Origin: Mycolicibacterium peregrinum
Lineage (GTDB): Bacteria > Actinomycetota > Actinomycetes > Mycobacteriales > Mycobacteriaceae
DNA length: 63,548 nt
Direction: 5' to 3'
Assembly (NCBI RefSeq): GCF_001665625.1
Contig: NZ_LZSY01000016.1
Coordinates: 1-63,548 of the forward strand
Shown here: positions 9,924 through 19,409 of the stretch, piece by piece
Position numbering within the stretch: the first letter of the stretch is position 1
Layout: each line of letters begins with the position of its first letter
Notes under the pieces: model-generated
What the model saw: the letters and a program-made list of their open reading frames with translations, nothing else
Databases searched by the model: none
Told to the model about the DNA's origin: nothing
Translations under genes and position numbers: made by a program

Positions 9924-11434
9924 ATCGCATCTGGCAGTGGGCGTGGGATCGCTATGCAGCGCGGTACTCGTGGGTGATCTTCGCGGTCACCGTCGCCGAA
10001 CTGCTCTCGGTCTACCTGGTGTTGGCGCTCATGATCGTGGCTCTCGAGCGGTCGGACCGCTATGTCGCGGCGGCCGCGGTGACCCTTGGTGCGGTAGTGG
10101 TGACCGAGTATGTGACGGCCCTGCCCGGGTTCGGCGGAAGCCGTCTCGTGGAGCGGTGGGTAGCCGGGCACGACGTCGATCGGGTTCGGGTGCTGGACGC
10201 CACCTACACCTGGAGTCGGTTGGCAGGGCGCCGAGCATTGTGGGCCAATGGGGTTTTCATCGCGTTGGCATTCGTCGTTGTGGGTGCGATCGCCGGGGCG
10301 ACCGGAGCACGGTTGGTCCAGTACGCGATTCTGGGCGCGGCTTCGGGGGCTTCGGCGGTGCTGGTCGCAGTACACAGTTATCCGGAAGCCGCCATGCGGC
10401 CGGCCAGGGTTGCGCTCACTGCCGACACTGCAGCGGGCGACGAACTGCCCCGCGCGCACCCAACTTTCGCCCGGTGGTCGGACCTGTCGGTGCTTGCCAC
10501 GGCGTTCATTTTCGCGCTCGCCGGCGCCATGTTGGCGGCGGCTGTCAATCGGGTCAGCGAAATACCGGTGCTCGTCGTCGTGATCGGGTCGGGGCTGACG
10601 CTCGTCTTCGCCGTACCGATCACCGTCGGCGCTTCATTCGCGCCGTCGTTGCGTCCCCTTCGCGACCTCGCCGAGGGGACGGAACGTGTTGCGGTGGGCG
10701 ACTATAGCCAACGGCTACCGGTGGTTCAGGACGATGACTTGGGCGCTCTGGCGGCGTCGTTCAACCGGATGCAGGCGGGCTTGGCCGAGCGGCAGCGGCT
10801 TCACGCGGCATTCGGCACCTATGTCGACCCGGTCCTGGCCACGCGGCTACTTGAACAAGGCGACGATGTGTTCACCGGTGAGCGTCGTGAGGTGACGGTG
10901 ATGTTCATCGACGTCCGAGATTTCACTCCGTTCGCCGAGGCAAACACCGCAGAAGACACCGTGGCACGCTTGAACGCTCTGTTCGAAATCGTCGTGCCCG
11001 CTGTGGTCGACGCAGGAGGGCACGTCAACAAGTTCCTCGGTGACGGCGCGCTGGCGGTGTTCGGGGCGCCGAATGAACTTGCCAATCATGCCGACGCCGC
11101 GGTGAGTGCCGCCGTGTTGATGCAGCGACTGGTCGCCGAACGATTCGAGGACGCACTACGGATCGGGATCGGTATCAATACCGGCGTGGTGATCGCCGGC
11201 ACCATCGGCGGCGGGGGCAAGTTGGAGTTCACGCTGATCGGTGACGCCGTCAATGTGGCCGCGCGCGTCGAGCAACTGAACAAGGCAACCGGCGATCTGA
11301 TCCTGCTGACCCAGCCGACCGTCGACGCCATGTACGTGCGTCCAGCCGGACTCGCCGATCGCGGGCCTCACGAGCTGAAAGGCAAGTCAGCAGCGGTACA
11401 GGTTTTCGCGCTTGATCCGTCGATGAGTTTGTGA
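9920..11434 (+). CDS. Membrane adenylate/guanylate cyclase (6TM-HAMP-CHD)
   Basis: A 504-residue class III nucleotide cyclase. About six N-terminal membrane segments (residues ~15-235) are followed by a HAMP domain (PLRDLAEGTERVAVGDYSQR region, ~245-295) and a catalytic domain (~320-500). It has the metal-binding Asp in MFIDVRDFTPF, substrate-site NKFLGDGALAVFG and the transition-state NVAAR motif. The architecture matches the M. tuberculosis Rv1318c/Rv1319c/Rv1320c/Rv3645 group. It is translated from an ATGA overlap with a 28-codon leader, followed 22 nt later by an SRPBCC gene. The conserved K and D suggest cAMP as product. Confidence 0.9.
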   Translation: MNRIWQWAWDRYAARYSWVIFAVTVAELLSVYLVLALMIVALERSDRYVAAAAVTLGAVVVTEYVTALPGFGGSRLVERWVAGHDVDRVRVLDATYTWSRLAGRRALWANGVFIALAFVVVGAIAGATGARLVQYAILGAASGASAVLVAVHSYPEAAMRPARVALTADTAAGDELPRAHPTFARWSDLSVLATAFIFALAGAMLAAAVNRVSEIPVLVVVIGSGLTLVFAVPITVGASFAPSLRPLRDLAEGTERVAVGDYSQRLPVVQDDDLGALAASFNRMQAGLAERQRLHAAFGTYVDPVLATRLLEQGDDVFTGERREVTVMFIDVRDFTPFAEANTAEDTVARLNALFEIVVPAVVDAGGHVNKFLGDGALAVFGAPNELANHADAAVSAAVLMQRLVAERFEDALRIGIGINTGVVIAGTIGGGGKLEFTLIGDAVNVAARVEQLNKATGDLILLTQPTVDAMYVRPAGLADRGPHELKGKSAAVQVFALDPSMSL

Positions 11435-11456
11435 GCCATCGCAGGTCGGTACCGGT

Positions 11457-11936
11457 ATGTCTGACGAAACCATGAGCTCTGCGTGCATCATCAACGCGCC
11501 GGCCGAAACCGTGTTCGCGGTGCTGGCCGACCCGACCTCCCACCAGGCGATCGACGGCACCGGCTGGGTGCGGGAGTCACTCGACGGCAAGCCGTTGACC
11601 GAAACCGGCCAGATCTTCCGAATGGCGATGTACCACGACAACTACGGCGGTATGCACTACGAAATGGCCAATCGCGTCGAGGTTTTCGAGCCTCCGCGTG
11701 CGATTGCGTGGCTACCGGGCCAGGGCGATGACGACGCCAATATCGAGTTCGGCGGCTGGATCTGGCGTTATGACCTTGAGCCGCGCGGCGACGACCGGAC
11801 CGAGGTCACCCTCACGTACGACTGGTCGGCGGTGCCGCCCGCGCTTCGCAATGAGATCGAGTTCCCGCCGTTCGACCGGCAGCACCTGGACAACTCGCTC
11901 AAGCACCTGGCCGGGTTGGCGCAGGATCGGGTGTAG
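11457..11936 (+). CDS. SRPBCC-fold (polyketide cyclase/lipid-binding-like) protein
   Basis: A 159-residue START-like protein. The N-terminal beta strand with INAPAETVFAVLADPTSHQ, the central WIWRYDLEP strand and a long C-terminal amphipathic helix (DNSLKHLAGLAQ) are typical of the SRPBCC superfamily, which binds hydrophobic ligands. It lies 22 nt after the cyclase and may be co-transcribed. Its 3' end overlaps the convergent secreted-protein gene by 38 nt. Ligand unknown. Confidence 0.8.
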   Translation: MSDETMSSACIINAPAETVFAVLADPTSHQAIDGTGWVRESLDGKPLTETGQIFRMAMYHDNYGGMHYEMANRVEVFEPPRAIAWLPGQGDDDANIEFGGWIWRYDLEPRGDDRTEVTLTYDWSAVPPALRNEIEFPPFDRQHLDNSLKHLAGLAQDRV

Positions 11937-12435
11937 CGGTCGGCTGAATCGACACCAACCGCAACGCATCCGGCCGGGCGTCGTCGGACACGAACTGGAC
12001 CACGATGCTGTCGGGAGGAAACTTGGTGGCCAGGTCGTTCAGTGTCCGGGGCAGGAAGACCCTGGCCTTCGCGTTGCCGTACCAATTGGGGTTGGAGGGC
12101 GAGGTGTCGAGGTTGCCGACCTCGTCGATCTGGGTGTCCCATTCTTGAACCGGGTCCGGCGGCGTATCGCCGAATCCGGTCGATTTCAGGTACGCATCCG
12201 CTTGTCCCGCAAGGGTGATCGCCGACCCGCCGCCGACCGGCGTCCCGGTGATCGTCCCGTCGATGACGTCGGCCGTCACGGATATCAGTCGCGCTGTGCA
12301 CACGTTGTCGACGACGTTGGGCGGCACACAGAAACCGGGCAGCGGGGCCGCATGGGCAGTGGCGATGTTCAGGACGGCCGGAACGGCAAGCGCAGCACCG
12401 ACCGCGGTCATTGCGCGGCCACGATGATTCGGCAT
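11899..12435 (-). CDS. Secreted hypothetical protein
   Basis: A 178-residue protein with a clear signal peptide: a charged start (MPNHRGRAMT), a hydrophobic core, then cleavage near the AHA-AP site at ~residue 30. The mature part has a Cys pair (GFCVPPNVVDNVC) and little else recognisable. The ATG at 12435 is chosen for the ideal AAGGAGG at 12444-12450 (8 nt spacing). No family was recognised. Two nearby Cys residues would form a disulfide outside the cytoplasm. Confidence 0.75.
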   Translation of the reverse strand: MPNHRGRAMTAVGAALAVPAVLNIATAHAAPLPGFCVPPNVVDNVCTARLISVTADVIDGTITGTPVGGGSAITLAGQADAYLKSTGFGDTPPDPVQEWDTQIDEVGNLDTSPSNPNWYGNAKARVFLPRTLNDLATKFPPDSIVVQFVSDDARPDALRLVSIQPTATPDPAPTRPGA

Positions 12436-12501
12436 CGGGCTAACCTCCTTCGGACGCGCTGACCTATATGTCGGCGCGCCCGCCACAGGAGTTACAGATC
12501 G

Positions 12502-13167
12502 TCAGCTCTCGATCGGCGCGTACCAGTCCGCGTTGGTGAGCAGCACCCGCGTTCCGAGGTCGCGGTTCCACTCCGGCTCGATGCCGTGGCGCCGCACGAT
12601 GGGGAACACCACCTCGTCGAGCATCCGGGTCACGTCGCTGGTGTAAAGGTCTTCCTTCGCCTGATCGCTCAGCCGGTTGTAGGCCTCCTCGTCGAAGTTC
12701 TCCGGCTCGAACGCTCCATAGCCCACGTAGGTGGAGCCATCCTCGACCAGGCGGTCGGTGTCCTGGCTGTGGAAGTAGATGTAGCCGCTCCAGTGGCGGC
12801 TGTCGTCGCGCTCGTCGCCGATCTCGGCTGACGCGCAGGTTCCGCAGCAGGAAAAGTCGGCACGGGCGATCACGCCGTTGGCGTTGAGTTCCTCGAACGC
12901 CGCGTGTGTCCGGGACCGGTAGTCACCGATCTCGGTCTGCTGGCGCAGTCTCGCTTCGCGTAGCGACGTGAAGGCGACTGTGAGCTGTTCCTCGGTGAGC
13001 TCGTAGTCCTCGGCATAGGTGTCGAGGAAGTCCTCGACGTCGTCGTTGCCGGTGACCAGCATGCCCCAGATCTCTGAGGTCAAAGTGGCGCGGTCCTCGT
13101 CGTCCAACGCGAGGTCGGGAAGCGCGGCGTACGCGGGGATCACGTTCGGGTTCGACGGTGCGCTCAC
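12502..13167 (-). CDS. DUF6891-like hypothetical protein
   Basis: A 221-residue soluble acidic protein. The N-terminal half is helical (DDEDRATLTSEIWGML...). The C-terminal half contains FSCCGTCASAEIGDE and GYIYFHSQDTDRLVEDG motifs that I associate with DUF6891, though I cannot check this. The CC-x2-C cluster could bind metal. The GTG at 13167 is preferred because CTGGAGG lies 8 nt upstream; a longer frame begins at 13251 without a ribosome site. It is divergent from the beta-propeller gene. Confidence 0.65.
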   Translation of the reverse strand: MSAPSNPNVIPAYAALPDLALDDEDRATLTSEIWGMLVTGNDDVEDFLDTYAEDYELTEEQLTVAFTSLREARLRQQTEIGDYRSRTHAAFEELNANGVIARADFSCCGTCASAEIGDERDDSRHWSGYIYFHSQDTDRLVEDGSTYVGYGAFEPENFDEEAYNRLSDQAKEDLYTSDVTRMLDEVVFPIVRRHGIEPEWNRDLGTRVLLTNADWYAPIES

Positions 13168-13322
13168 AGCGCTGGCCTCCAGATGTTGTGGGGACGGGCG
13201 AATCCGCCCGGCGGGGCGATCGTAACCGCCGTTACGAGTCGACGCGTGCACGAAAAGCGGGGGATGGCAGCCACGTCGGCAAACCGCACAACATTGCTAC
13301 CGGCCTGGCGGCGTGGTACGGA

Positions 13323-14870
13323 ATGACGGTGACTTATCCGAACGACCCGTTTTCGTCGGCGGGGGGCGCGCCGAACCCTCACTCGAACCCCTTCGGCAAC
13401 CAGCCGCCGGCGAGTCCGTTCCAGGGCGGTGGTCCTCAATTCCCACCGGCGGACCCGTCGTTCGGTCAGTTTCCTCCGGTTTTTCAGGCCGGATATCAAC
13501 CGGCAGGGCCACCGCCCGAACCTCCGCGCAAGAAGCGCAAGGTGTGGTTGGTGCTCACCGTGGTGGCTGCCGTCGTCGTCGCGTCCGCGGGTATCGGCAC
13601 TCTTCTGTGGTGGTTGAACCGCGGCGGCGGCGGGGCCGGCGAGGTGACTGCGGCCGGCGGGGGACCGCTGCCGGCGTCCGTGCCGCCGCTGGGCGACTTA
13701 CGTCCGCCGGCCGACGTGGCGTTGCCCTCGCTTGAACAGCCGATTCATGAACCGCGCTGGACCTACGAGACCGGCATTGATGCCTACGTGCTCGGCGGCG
13801 ACGCCTACACCGTGGTGGTCGGGTCGGATCAAGGCGTGATGGCCTTGGACAAGGAGACCGGCGAACCACGCTGGTCGCAAGGAGTCAAGCCGCCCACGGT
13901 CAATATCAACCGGTTTGGGAGTGCCAAGTGCGTCATCACCCGCTCGGCAAAGACCATGGGATGTGGACTCAATCTGAATCTCTGCTGTGGAGATCCCGAG
14001 GTGCTGGTGTTCCTCGACGTGGCAACCGGACGCATATTGAGCCAGCCTTCGTTGCCGTCGGACCGGATAACCAATCTTCAAGGAAGCGGTGACGGCATCG
14101 CTGTCGTTTTTCGCAATGAACTGGTCTCGTATGGCGCGGACGGCAACGAGGCATGGCGTGTTCGGCATGACGGCGTCTCGGTGTTCGGCGATCAAGGGGT
14201 CGTCATCACCGAGCATGAGGTGCTTGACGCCAACACCGGGAAGCCCATCGTGAGCGAACCGAGCACCTCGAATACCGCTTTTGCATCGGGATTCGCGGTG
14301 GCATTTGCAAACTCGTTCAAGTTCTTTGACTTCAGCGGTAGAAACACCGCCACTGTGCCCAGCGAGGGATACACACTGATGGGCAATGCGGGCTCCGGAA
14401 TATACCAATTTCCCTTGGGGTGTCCCGACAACGACCCGTACGGGTCGTCAGGTTTCTACTATCCGCTGGCCTACAACCGATCTACCGGCGAATTCCGTGC
14501 GTTCGACGGGCAATCCGGACGCATTCTCTGGACGTATCCCGCCGGCGCAGATGCGGTGCTTGCCAACATGATCGGGGGATTCGGCAGTGGCGAATTGTGC
14601 GTGATCGGTGTGCAGGAGACCTCGGATGCCAAGCTGAAGGCTGGTAGTTGCCAGGATGTCAACGTTGCGCCAACCGCGAATGTGCAGATGACCTTCTTCC
14701 TCGGATCCGATGGTGCGCGGTACTTGTACCGTGACCAACGGGATGTGATCTGTGTCGACGCCAGTGGGAAGGAGTTGTGGCGGAAGAAGTTTGACGATGG
14801 CTCTGACCAAGTCTGGGTGTCGGGCGGAGCGTATATCTCCGATCGCAACATCGTGATTCGGGTGATTTGA
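13323..14870 (+). CDS. Membrane-anchored PQQ-like beta-propeller protein
   Basis: A 515-residue protein. A Pro/Gly/Asn-rich cytoplasmic N-terminus (1-70) precedes a basic patch (KKRK), one transmembrane helix (~74-98) and an extracytoplasmic domain of repeated propeller blades. Blade signatures include GVMALDKETGEPRWSQG, GQSGRILWTYPAG and DASGKELWRKKF, the tryptophan-docking repeats of PQQ-like domains. Cysteines (CVITRS, CGLNLNLCCGD, GELCVIG) suggest disulfides. This is an actinobacterial surface-protein layout; no catalytic role can be assigned. Confidence 0.8.
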   Translation: MTVTYPNDPFSSAGGAPNPHSNPFGNQPPASPFQGGGPQFPPADPSFGQFPPVFQAGYQPAGPPPEPPRKKRKVWLVLTVVAAVVVASAGIGTLLWWLNRGGGGAGEVTAAGGGPLPASVPPLGDLRPPADVALPSLEQPIHEPRWTYETGIDAYVLGGDAYTVVVGSDQGVMALDKETGEPRWSQGVKPPTVNINRFGSAKCVITRSAKTMGCGLNLNLCCGDPEVLVFLDVATGRILSQPSLPSDRITNLQGSGDGIAVVFRNELVSYGADGNEAWRVRHDGVSVFGDQGVVITEHEVLDANTGKPIVSEPSTSNTAFASGFAVAFANSFKFFDFSGRNTATVPSEGYTLMGNAGSGIYQFPLGCPDNDPYGSSGFYYPLAYNRSTGEFRAFDGQSGRILWTYPAGADAVLANMIGGFGSGELCVIGVQETSDAKLKAGSCQDVNVAPTANVQMTFFLGSDGARYLYRDQRDVICVDASGKELWRKKFDDGSDQVWVSGGAYISDRNIVIRVI

Positions 14871-14962
14871 CACGCGCCATCGGCTCCGCACGGCAACGAC
14901 CATTGACGCGACACGCCAAGCATGAGCGGGGTTTTTGATCCCGGGCAGCTCACAATGCGGAT

Positions 14963-16414
14963 ATGACGGAACCGCGGGAGTCGCCGCGTGGGGTCTCGCG
15001 TCAGACGTTCCTGCGCGGCGCCGTGGGCGCGTTGGCCGTCGGCGCGGTGTTCGGGTCGAGCCGGGCCAGTGCGGATCCGGCCGGCTGGGGTGACCTCTCG
15101 GCTGCCATCAACGGGAAAGTGGTACTTCCGGACAGCGGCGGGCAATTCGCTTCGGCCAAAAGTGTTTTCAACACCAACTTCAACGGCCTGACACCGGCGG
15201 CGGTCGTCACCCCGGCATCGGCGGCGGACGTGCAACGGGCGCTGGCCTTCGCTGCGACGCACAACCTCAAGGTTGCTCCTCGCGGCGGCGGGCACTCGTA
15301 TGTGGGCGCGTCGACAGCCAACGGAACGATGGTGCTGGACCTGCGCCAACTGCCCGGTGACATCAACTACGACGCGGCGACCGGGCGTGTGACGGTAACG
15401 CCCGCGACCTCGCTGTACGCGATTCACCAGGCGCTGGCCGGTGCCGGGCGGGGCATCCCGACGGGTACCTGCCCGTCGGTCGGCGTCGCGGGGCACGCCC
15501 TGGGTGGTGGGCTGGGTGCCCAATCGCGGCACGCGGGCCTATTGAGTGATCAATTGGTGGCGGCGACCGTGGTGCTGCCGGGCGGCGCCGGGGTGACGGC
15601 CTCGGCCACCGAGAACCCGGATCTGTACTGGGCATTGCGCGGCGGTGGTGGCGGCAATTTCGGGGTGACGACGGCGCTGACCTTCGCCACGTTCCCGACC
15701 AGCGACGTGGACGTCGTCGGGCTGCATTTCCCGCTGGAGTCCTTCCCGCAGGTCCTCCTGGGCTGGCAGAACTGGCTGCGTACCGCCGACCGCAGCAGCT
15801 GGGCACTGGCCGACACCATCACCGATCCGCAGGGCGCGCACTGTCGCATCCTGGCGACCTGCCCGGCCGGGTCGGGCAGCAGCGTGGGAGCCGCCGTGAT
15901 CAAGGCCGTGGGGCTGCAGCCGGCCAACACCGAGAACCGCACGTTCAACTACCTGGATCTGGTGAAGTTCCTGGCCGCCGACAATCTCAACCCGTCACCG
16001 CTCGGCTATGTCGGCGGATCCGACGTCTTCCCGACGATCACCCCGGCCGCGGCTCAGGGCATCGCTGCGGCATTCAACGCCTTCCCCGCGGGGGCCGGCC
16101 GCCCGATCGTCATCATGCATGCGCTCGACGGCGCGCTGGCCACCGTGGGCCCGGGTGACACCGCTTTTCCGTGGCGGCGGCAGTCCTCACTGGTGCAGTG
16201 GTATGTGGAAACCGCCGGTTCGCCTGCGGCAGCAGCCAACTGGCTGGCCACCGCCCATCAGGCGGTGGCGCCGTATTCGGCCGGCGGCTACGTCAACTAT
16301 CTCGAGGCGAACCAACCGGCGTCGCGGTATTTCGGCGCCAATCTGTCCCGGTTGGCCGCTACTCGACAGAAGTATGACCCGGGACGGATCATGTTCTCGG
16401 GCTTGAACTTCTGA
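14963..16414 (+). CDS. Tat-exported FAD-linked oxidase (BBE family)
   Basis: A 483-residue berberine-bridge-enzyme-like flavoprotein. The N-terminus has a twin-arginine-like motif (SRQTFLRG, near residue 12) and signal peptide ending about residue 38. The FAD-binding domain carries PRGGGHSYVGAS, whose His is the usual covalent FAD site. GTCPSVGVAGHALGGGLG holds the Cys position used for bicovalent FAD. The C-terminal BBE motif (VNYLEANQPASRYFG ... YDPGRIMF) is intact. It probably oxidises a sugar or alcohol outside the membrane, producing H2O2. The next gene follows after 14 nt. Confidence 0.88.
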   Translation: MTEPRESPRGVSRQTFLRGAVGALAVGAVFGSSRASADPAGWGDLSAAINGKVVLPDSGGQFASAKSVFNTNFNGLTPAAVVTPASAADVQRALAFAATHNLKVAPRGGGHSYVGASTANGTMVLDLRQLPGDINYDAATGRVTVTPATSLYAIHQALAGAGRGIPTGTCPSVGVAGHALGGGLGAQSRHAGLLSDQLVAATVVLPGGAGVTASATENPDLYWALRGGGGGNFGVTTALTFATFPTSDVDVVGLHFPLESFPQVLLGWQNWLRTADRSSWALADTITDPQGAHCRILATCPAGSGSSVGAAVIKAVGLQPANTENRTFNYLDLVKFLAADNLNPSPLGYVGGSDVFPTITPAAAQGIAAAFNAFPAGAGRPIVIMHALDGALATVGPGDTAFPWRRQSSLVQWYVETAGSPAAAANWLATAHQAVAPYSAGGYVNYLEANQPASRYFGANLSRLAATRQKYDPGRIMFSGLNF

Positions 16415-16428
16415 GGGAGAGAAGACTC

Positions 16429-17016
16429 ATGGACGAGACGTTTCCGCAGACACCGGCCGCCGCGGCGGCCCTCGCGGTGGCAACGCGCTTCTACTCACCT
16501 GCCTTGCTCAACCACTGCATCCGTTCATATCTGTGGGGCGCGACGTATGCGGCGGCACATGGCATAGCTTTCGACGACGAGCTCTACTACGTCTCGGCAC
16601 TGCTGCACGACATCGGGCTCACCGACCCGTTCGACAGTCACCGGGTGTCGTTCGAGGAGGCGGGTGGGGACCTGGCCTGGGTGTTCGGCGTGGCGGCCGG
16701 GTGGTCTGCCGACCGGGCCGGCAGGGCTACGGAGATCATCGTGTTGCACATGCGCGACGACATTTCGGCGGCGGTCGACCCTGAGTCGCATCTCTTGCAG
16801 GTGGCCACCGGCTGGGACGTCGTCGGACGCCGGCCGGAGGAGTTCCCCAGCGACGTGAGGACCGACGTCCTCGCGCGTTATCCCAGACATTCGTTCGGCC
16901 GCGAATTCATCGCGTGCTTCGAGGACCAGGCCGGCCGCAAACCAGGTGGCGCCGCTGCCGCATCGGTGGCCAACAATGGCGCCGACCGCATCCGGGCCAA
17001 CCCGATGGACGCCTGA
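16429..17016 (+). CDS. HD-domain hydrolase (cyanamide hydratase-like)
   Basis: A 195-residue HD-superfamily protein. NHCIRSYLWG, LLHDIGLTD and HRVSFEE provide the first His, the HD dyad and later His of the metal site, an arrangement like that of small DDI2-type cyanamide hydratase relatives. GGGAGAG-type purines precede the ATG. The C-terminal ~25 residues are Ala-rich and look disordered. It is probably in an operon with the upstream oxidase. Substrate unknown. Confidence 0.75.
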   Translation: MDETFPQTPAAAAALAVATRFYSPALLNHCIRSYLWGATYAAAHGIAFDDELYYVSALLHDIGLTDPFDSHRVSFEEAGGDLAWVFGVAAGWSADRAGRATEIIVLHMRDDISAAVDPESHLLQVATGWDVVGRRPEEFPSDVRTDVLARYPRHSFGREFIACFEDQAGRKPGGAAAASVANNGADRIRANPMDA

Positions 17017-17125
17017 AGCTGGCAGGACCGGACAATCAGGTGCTCCCGGGACAGAGCAGCTGCCGCGGGCTTAGCCTCGAAACGTTGGGACTCACCTGCC
17101 ACCCGGACGAGTGAAGGAACCGAGC

Positions 17126-18160
17126 ATGCGAGCAACCGTGATGTATGGGGCCGGCGACGTGCGTGTCGAGGACGTACCCGACCCCGTTGTGAAGGAACCC
17201 ACCGATGCGATCGTGCGGGTCACCCGAGCCTGCATCTGCGGTAGCGATCTGTGGCCGTACCAGTCGATGCCGCACAAGGACGGTGGCAGGCGGATGGGCC
17301 ACGAATTCATCGGCATCGTCGAAGACGTCGGCGCTGACGTGTCCGGTTTGGGGCGCGGCGATCTGGTGGTCGCCCCCTTTGTGTGGGCGGACAACACGTG
17401 TGACTTCTGCCAGGAGGGATTGCAGACGTCGTGCCGTCACGGTGGTGGTTGGGGCGCTCCCGGCGTCGATGCCGGCCAGGGCGAGGCCGTGCGCGTCCCA
17501 CAGGCGCAGGGCACGCTGGTGAAGCTTCCGGTGGCGGAGGACTCGGCGCTCATGCCGTCCCTGCTGACGTTGTCCGACGTCTTCTGCACCGGTCACCACG
17601 GCGTGGTCACGGCCGGGGTGGGGCCGGGATCTTCCGTGACCGTCATAGGTGACGGTGCGGTGGGGCTGTGCGCAGTGTTGGCCGCCAAGCGGCTGGGTGC
17701 CGAGCAGATCATCCTGAACGGCCGGCACACGGTCCGCACCGACCTCGGGCGCGAGTTCGGCGCCACCGACGTCGTCGCCGAACGCGGCGACGAAGCCGTC
17801 GAGAAGATCCGCGAACTCACCGGCGGTGACGGTACGCACGCGGTGATCGAATGTGTCGGGACCGAGCCGTCGCTGGCCACCGCCCTCGACGCGGTCCGCG
17901 CCGGTGGTCGCGTCAGCCGCCTGGGCGTATCTCAATACACCGAAGTGCCAATGGGTTTCGGCACGTTCTTCCGCAACGTCACCCTCACCGGCGGTGTCGC
18001 GCCCGCTCGCGCCTACATCGAGGAACTCATGCCCGATGTTCTCGACGGCGTCATCGAACCCGGTCGGGTGTTCGACCGGACCATCGGTCTCGACGAAACC
18101 CCCGACGGCTACCGCGCGATGGCCGACCGCGAGGCCCTCAAGGTGTTGATCGAGCCATGA
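17126..18160 (+). CDS. Zinc-dependent alcohol dehydrogenase (MDR family)
   Basis: A 344-residue medium-chain dehydrogenase. Catalytic zinc ligands are CICGSD (Cys ~36) and GHEFIG; the Rossmann motif is VTVIGDGAVGL (~170). The structural zinc loop has Asp replacing the first Cys (ADNTCDFCQEGLQTSC), a pattern known in one subgroup. The ATG at 17126 has GAAGGA (17113-17118) in front; an in-frame GTG at 17111 overlaps that site and is less likely. The stop overlaps the next start (ATGA), coupling it to a crotonase. Substrate unknown. Confidence 0.85.
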   Translation: MRATVMYGAGDVRVEDVPDPVVKEPTDAIVRVTRACICGSDLWPYQSMPHKDGGRRMGHEFIGIVEDVGADVSGLGRGDLVVAPFVWADNTCDFCQEGLQTSCRHGGGWGAPGVDAGQGEAVRVPQAQGTLVKLPVAEDSALMPSLLTLSDVFCTGHHGVVTAGVGPGSSVTVIGDGAVGLCAVLAAKRLGAEQIILNGRHTVRTDLGREFGATDVVAERGDEAVEKIRELTGGDGTHAVIECVGTEPSLATALDAVRAGGRVSRLGVSQYTEVPMGFGTFFRNVTLTGGVAPARAYIEELMPDVLDGVIEPGRVFDRTIGLDETPDGYRAMADREALKVLIEP

Positions 18161-18939
18161 CACTGCTGCTTCAGGACCGCGATGAGCGTGGTGTCGTCAC
18201 GGTCACCTTGAACCGCCCGCAGGCCTTCAACGCGCTGTCGGAGGCGATGCTGACCGCCCTCGGTGACGCGTTCGACGGGCTGGCCGAAGACCAGACCGTG
18301 CGGGCCGTGATCCTGGCAGCGTCCGGCAAGGCCTTCTGTGCTGGGCACGACCTCAAGGAAATGCGGGCCGAGCCGTCGCTGGCGTACTACGAGCGATTGT
18401 TCGAACAGTGCACCAAAGTGATGCTGTCGATTCAGCGCGTGCCCGTGCCGGTGATCGCGCGGGTCCAGGGGCTTGCCACCGCAGCGGGCTGCCAACTTGT
18501 CGCGATGTGCGACCTCGCGGTGGCGAGCGACGACGCACGGCTGGCGGTGAGCGGCGTCAATGTCGGGCTGTTCTGTGCAACTCCGGGAGTGGCTTTGTCG
18601 CGCAACGTGCCTCGCAAGGCCGCCTTCGAGATGCTGGTCACCGGTGAGTTCGTCTCTGCCGAGCAGGCCCGGTCGCTGGGGCTGGTCAACCGGGTGGCGG
18701 CAGCGGACGCCCTGGACGACGAGGTAGAGGCGCTGGTCGCGAGCATCGTGGCGAAGCCCCGGGTTGCCGTCGCGATGGGGAAAGCGTTGTTCTACCGGCA
18801 GATCGAGGCCGACATCGAGTCTGCCTATGCCGACGCGGGCACGACGATGGCCTGCAACATGATGGATCCGAGCGCGCTCGAAGGTGTGCAGGCCTTCGTC
18901 GAAAAGCGCTCTCCCACTTGGTCGGTGGCGTCGACGTAG
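18157..18939 (+). CDS. Crotonase-fold protein, ECHDC3-like
   Basis: A 260-residue enoyl-CoA hydratase/isomerase superfamily member. The oxyanion-hole segments are AGHDLKEM and GLATAAGCQ. The segment GVNVGLFCATPGVALSRNVPRKAAFEML closely resembles, from memory, the ECHDC3 branch. The two catalytic Glu of classical hydratases are absent: the first site is Gln (GCQLV) and the second falls in GVNVG. It is coupled to the alcohol dehydrogenase by ATGA overlap. It may act as a thioesterase, decarboxylase or non-hydratase. Confidence 0.82.
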   Translation: MTLLLQDRDERGVVTVTLNRPQAFNALSEAMLTALGDAFDGLAEDQTVRAVILAASGKAFCAGHDLKEMRAEPSLAYYERLFEQCTKVMLSIQRVPVPVIARVQGLATAAGCQLVAMCDLAVASDDARLAVSGVNVGLFCATPGVALSRNVPRKAAFEMLVTGEFVSAEQARSLGLVNRVAAADALDDEVEALVASIVAKPRVAVAMGKALFYRQIEADIESAYADAGTTMACNMMDPSALEGVQAFVEKRSPTWSVAST

Positions 18940-18967
18940 CCGGCGGCGCCACCGACTGGTCGCGGCA

Positions 18968-19369
18968 TCAGGCGGCGTGGCGGTGCCGGGTATCCGCCGA
19001 GGGGGCAATCAGGTTCTTCGATTCTCCACCGGGAAGGACAGCCATGGTCCGGTCTTCGGTGCGGACTTGGCCTTCGGCACGGTACATCTGGCGATAGCGA
19101 TCCACCTGACCCTGGTCGACCGGGGTGGAGAACATGCTCACGTTGTTGGTCGGGGCGCCCGGTAACCGGGCAGCACTCAGTCTCCGGGCGCTTGCCCAGA
19201 AGCCGGCCACGGCGCTGCCGAGGCAGGCGATCATTGCAACCGCTGCGACGACCGCCAGGTTGCTGCCGAGCGCCATGGCCGTGACGAACAGTCCGAGTGC
19301 GACGAATGCGACAAGCAGGAGAACATACGCGACGTTGGAAACCGGAATGCGACGGAAAGCCTTCAGCAT
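18968..19369 (-). CDS. Small two-TM membrane protein
   Basis: A 133-residue protein with two adjacent transmembrane helices (residues ~12-33 and ~37-60), then a polar cytoplasmic tail containing SMFSTPVDQGQVDRYRQMY. A GAGGTGAT ribosome site precedes the ATG. It is divergent from a TetR gene, with a 40-bp dyad between them, so it is the likely repressor target. No family was recognised. Confidence 0.7.
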   Translation of the reverse strand: MLKAFRRIPVSNVAYVLLLVAFVALGLFVTAMALGSNLAVVAAVAMIACLGSAVAGFWASARRLSAARLPGAPTNNVSMFSTPVDQGQVDRYRQMYRAEGQVRTEDRTMAVLPGGESKNLIAPSADTRHRHAA

Positions 19370-19409
19370 GGGATCACCTCGTAGGAATCGAATGTGCGGA
19401 CGAACGAAA

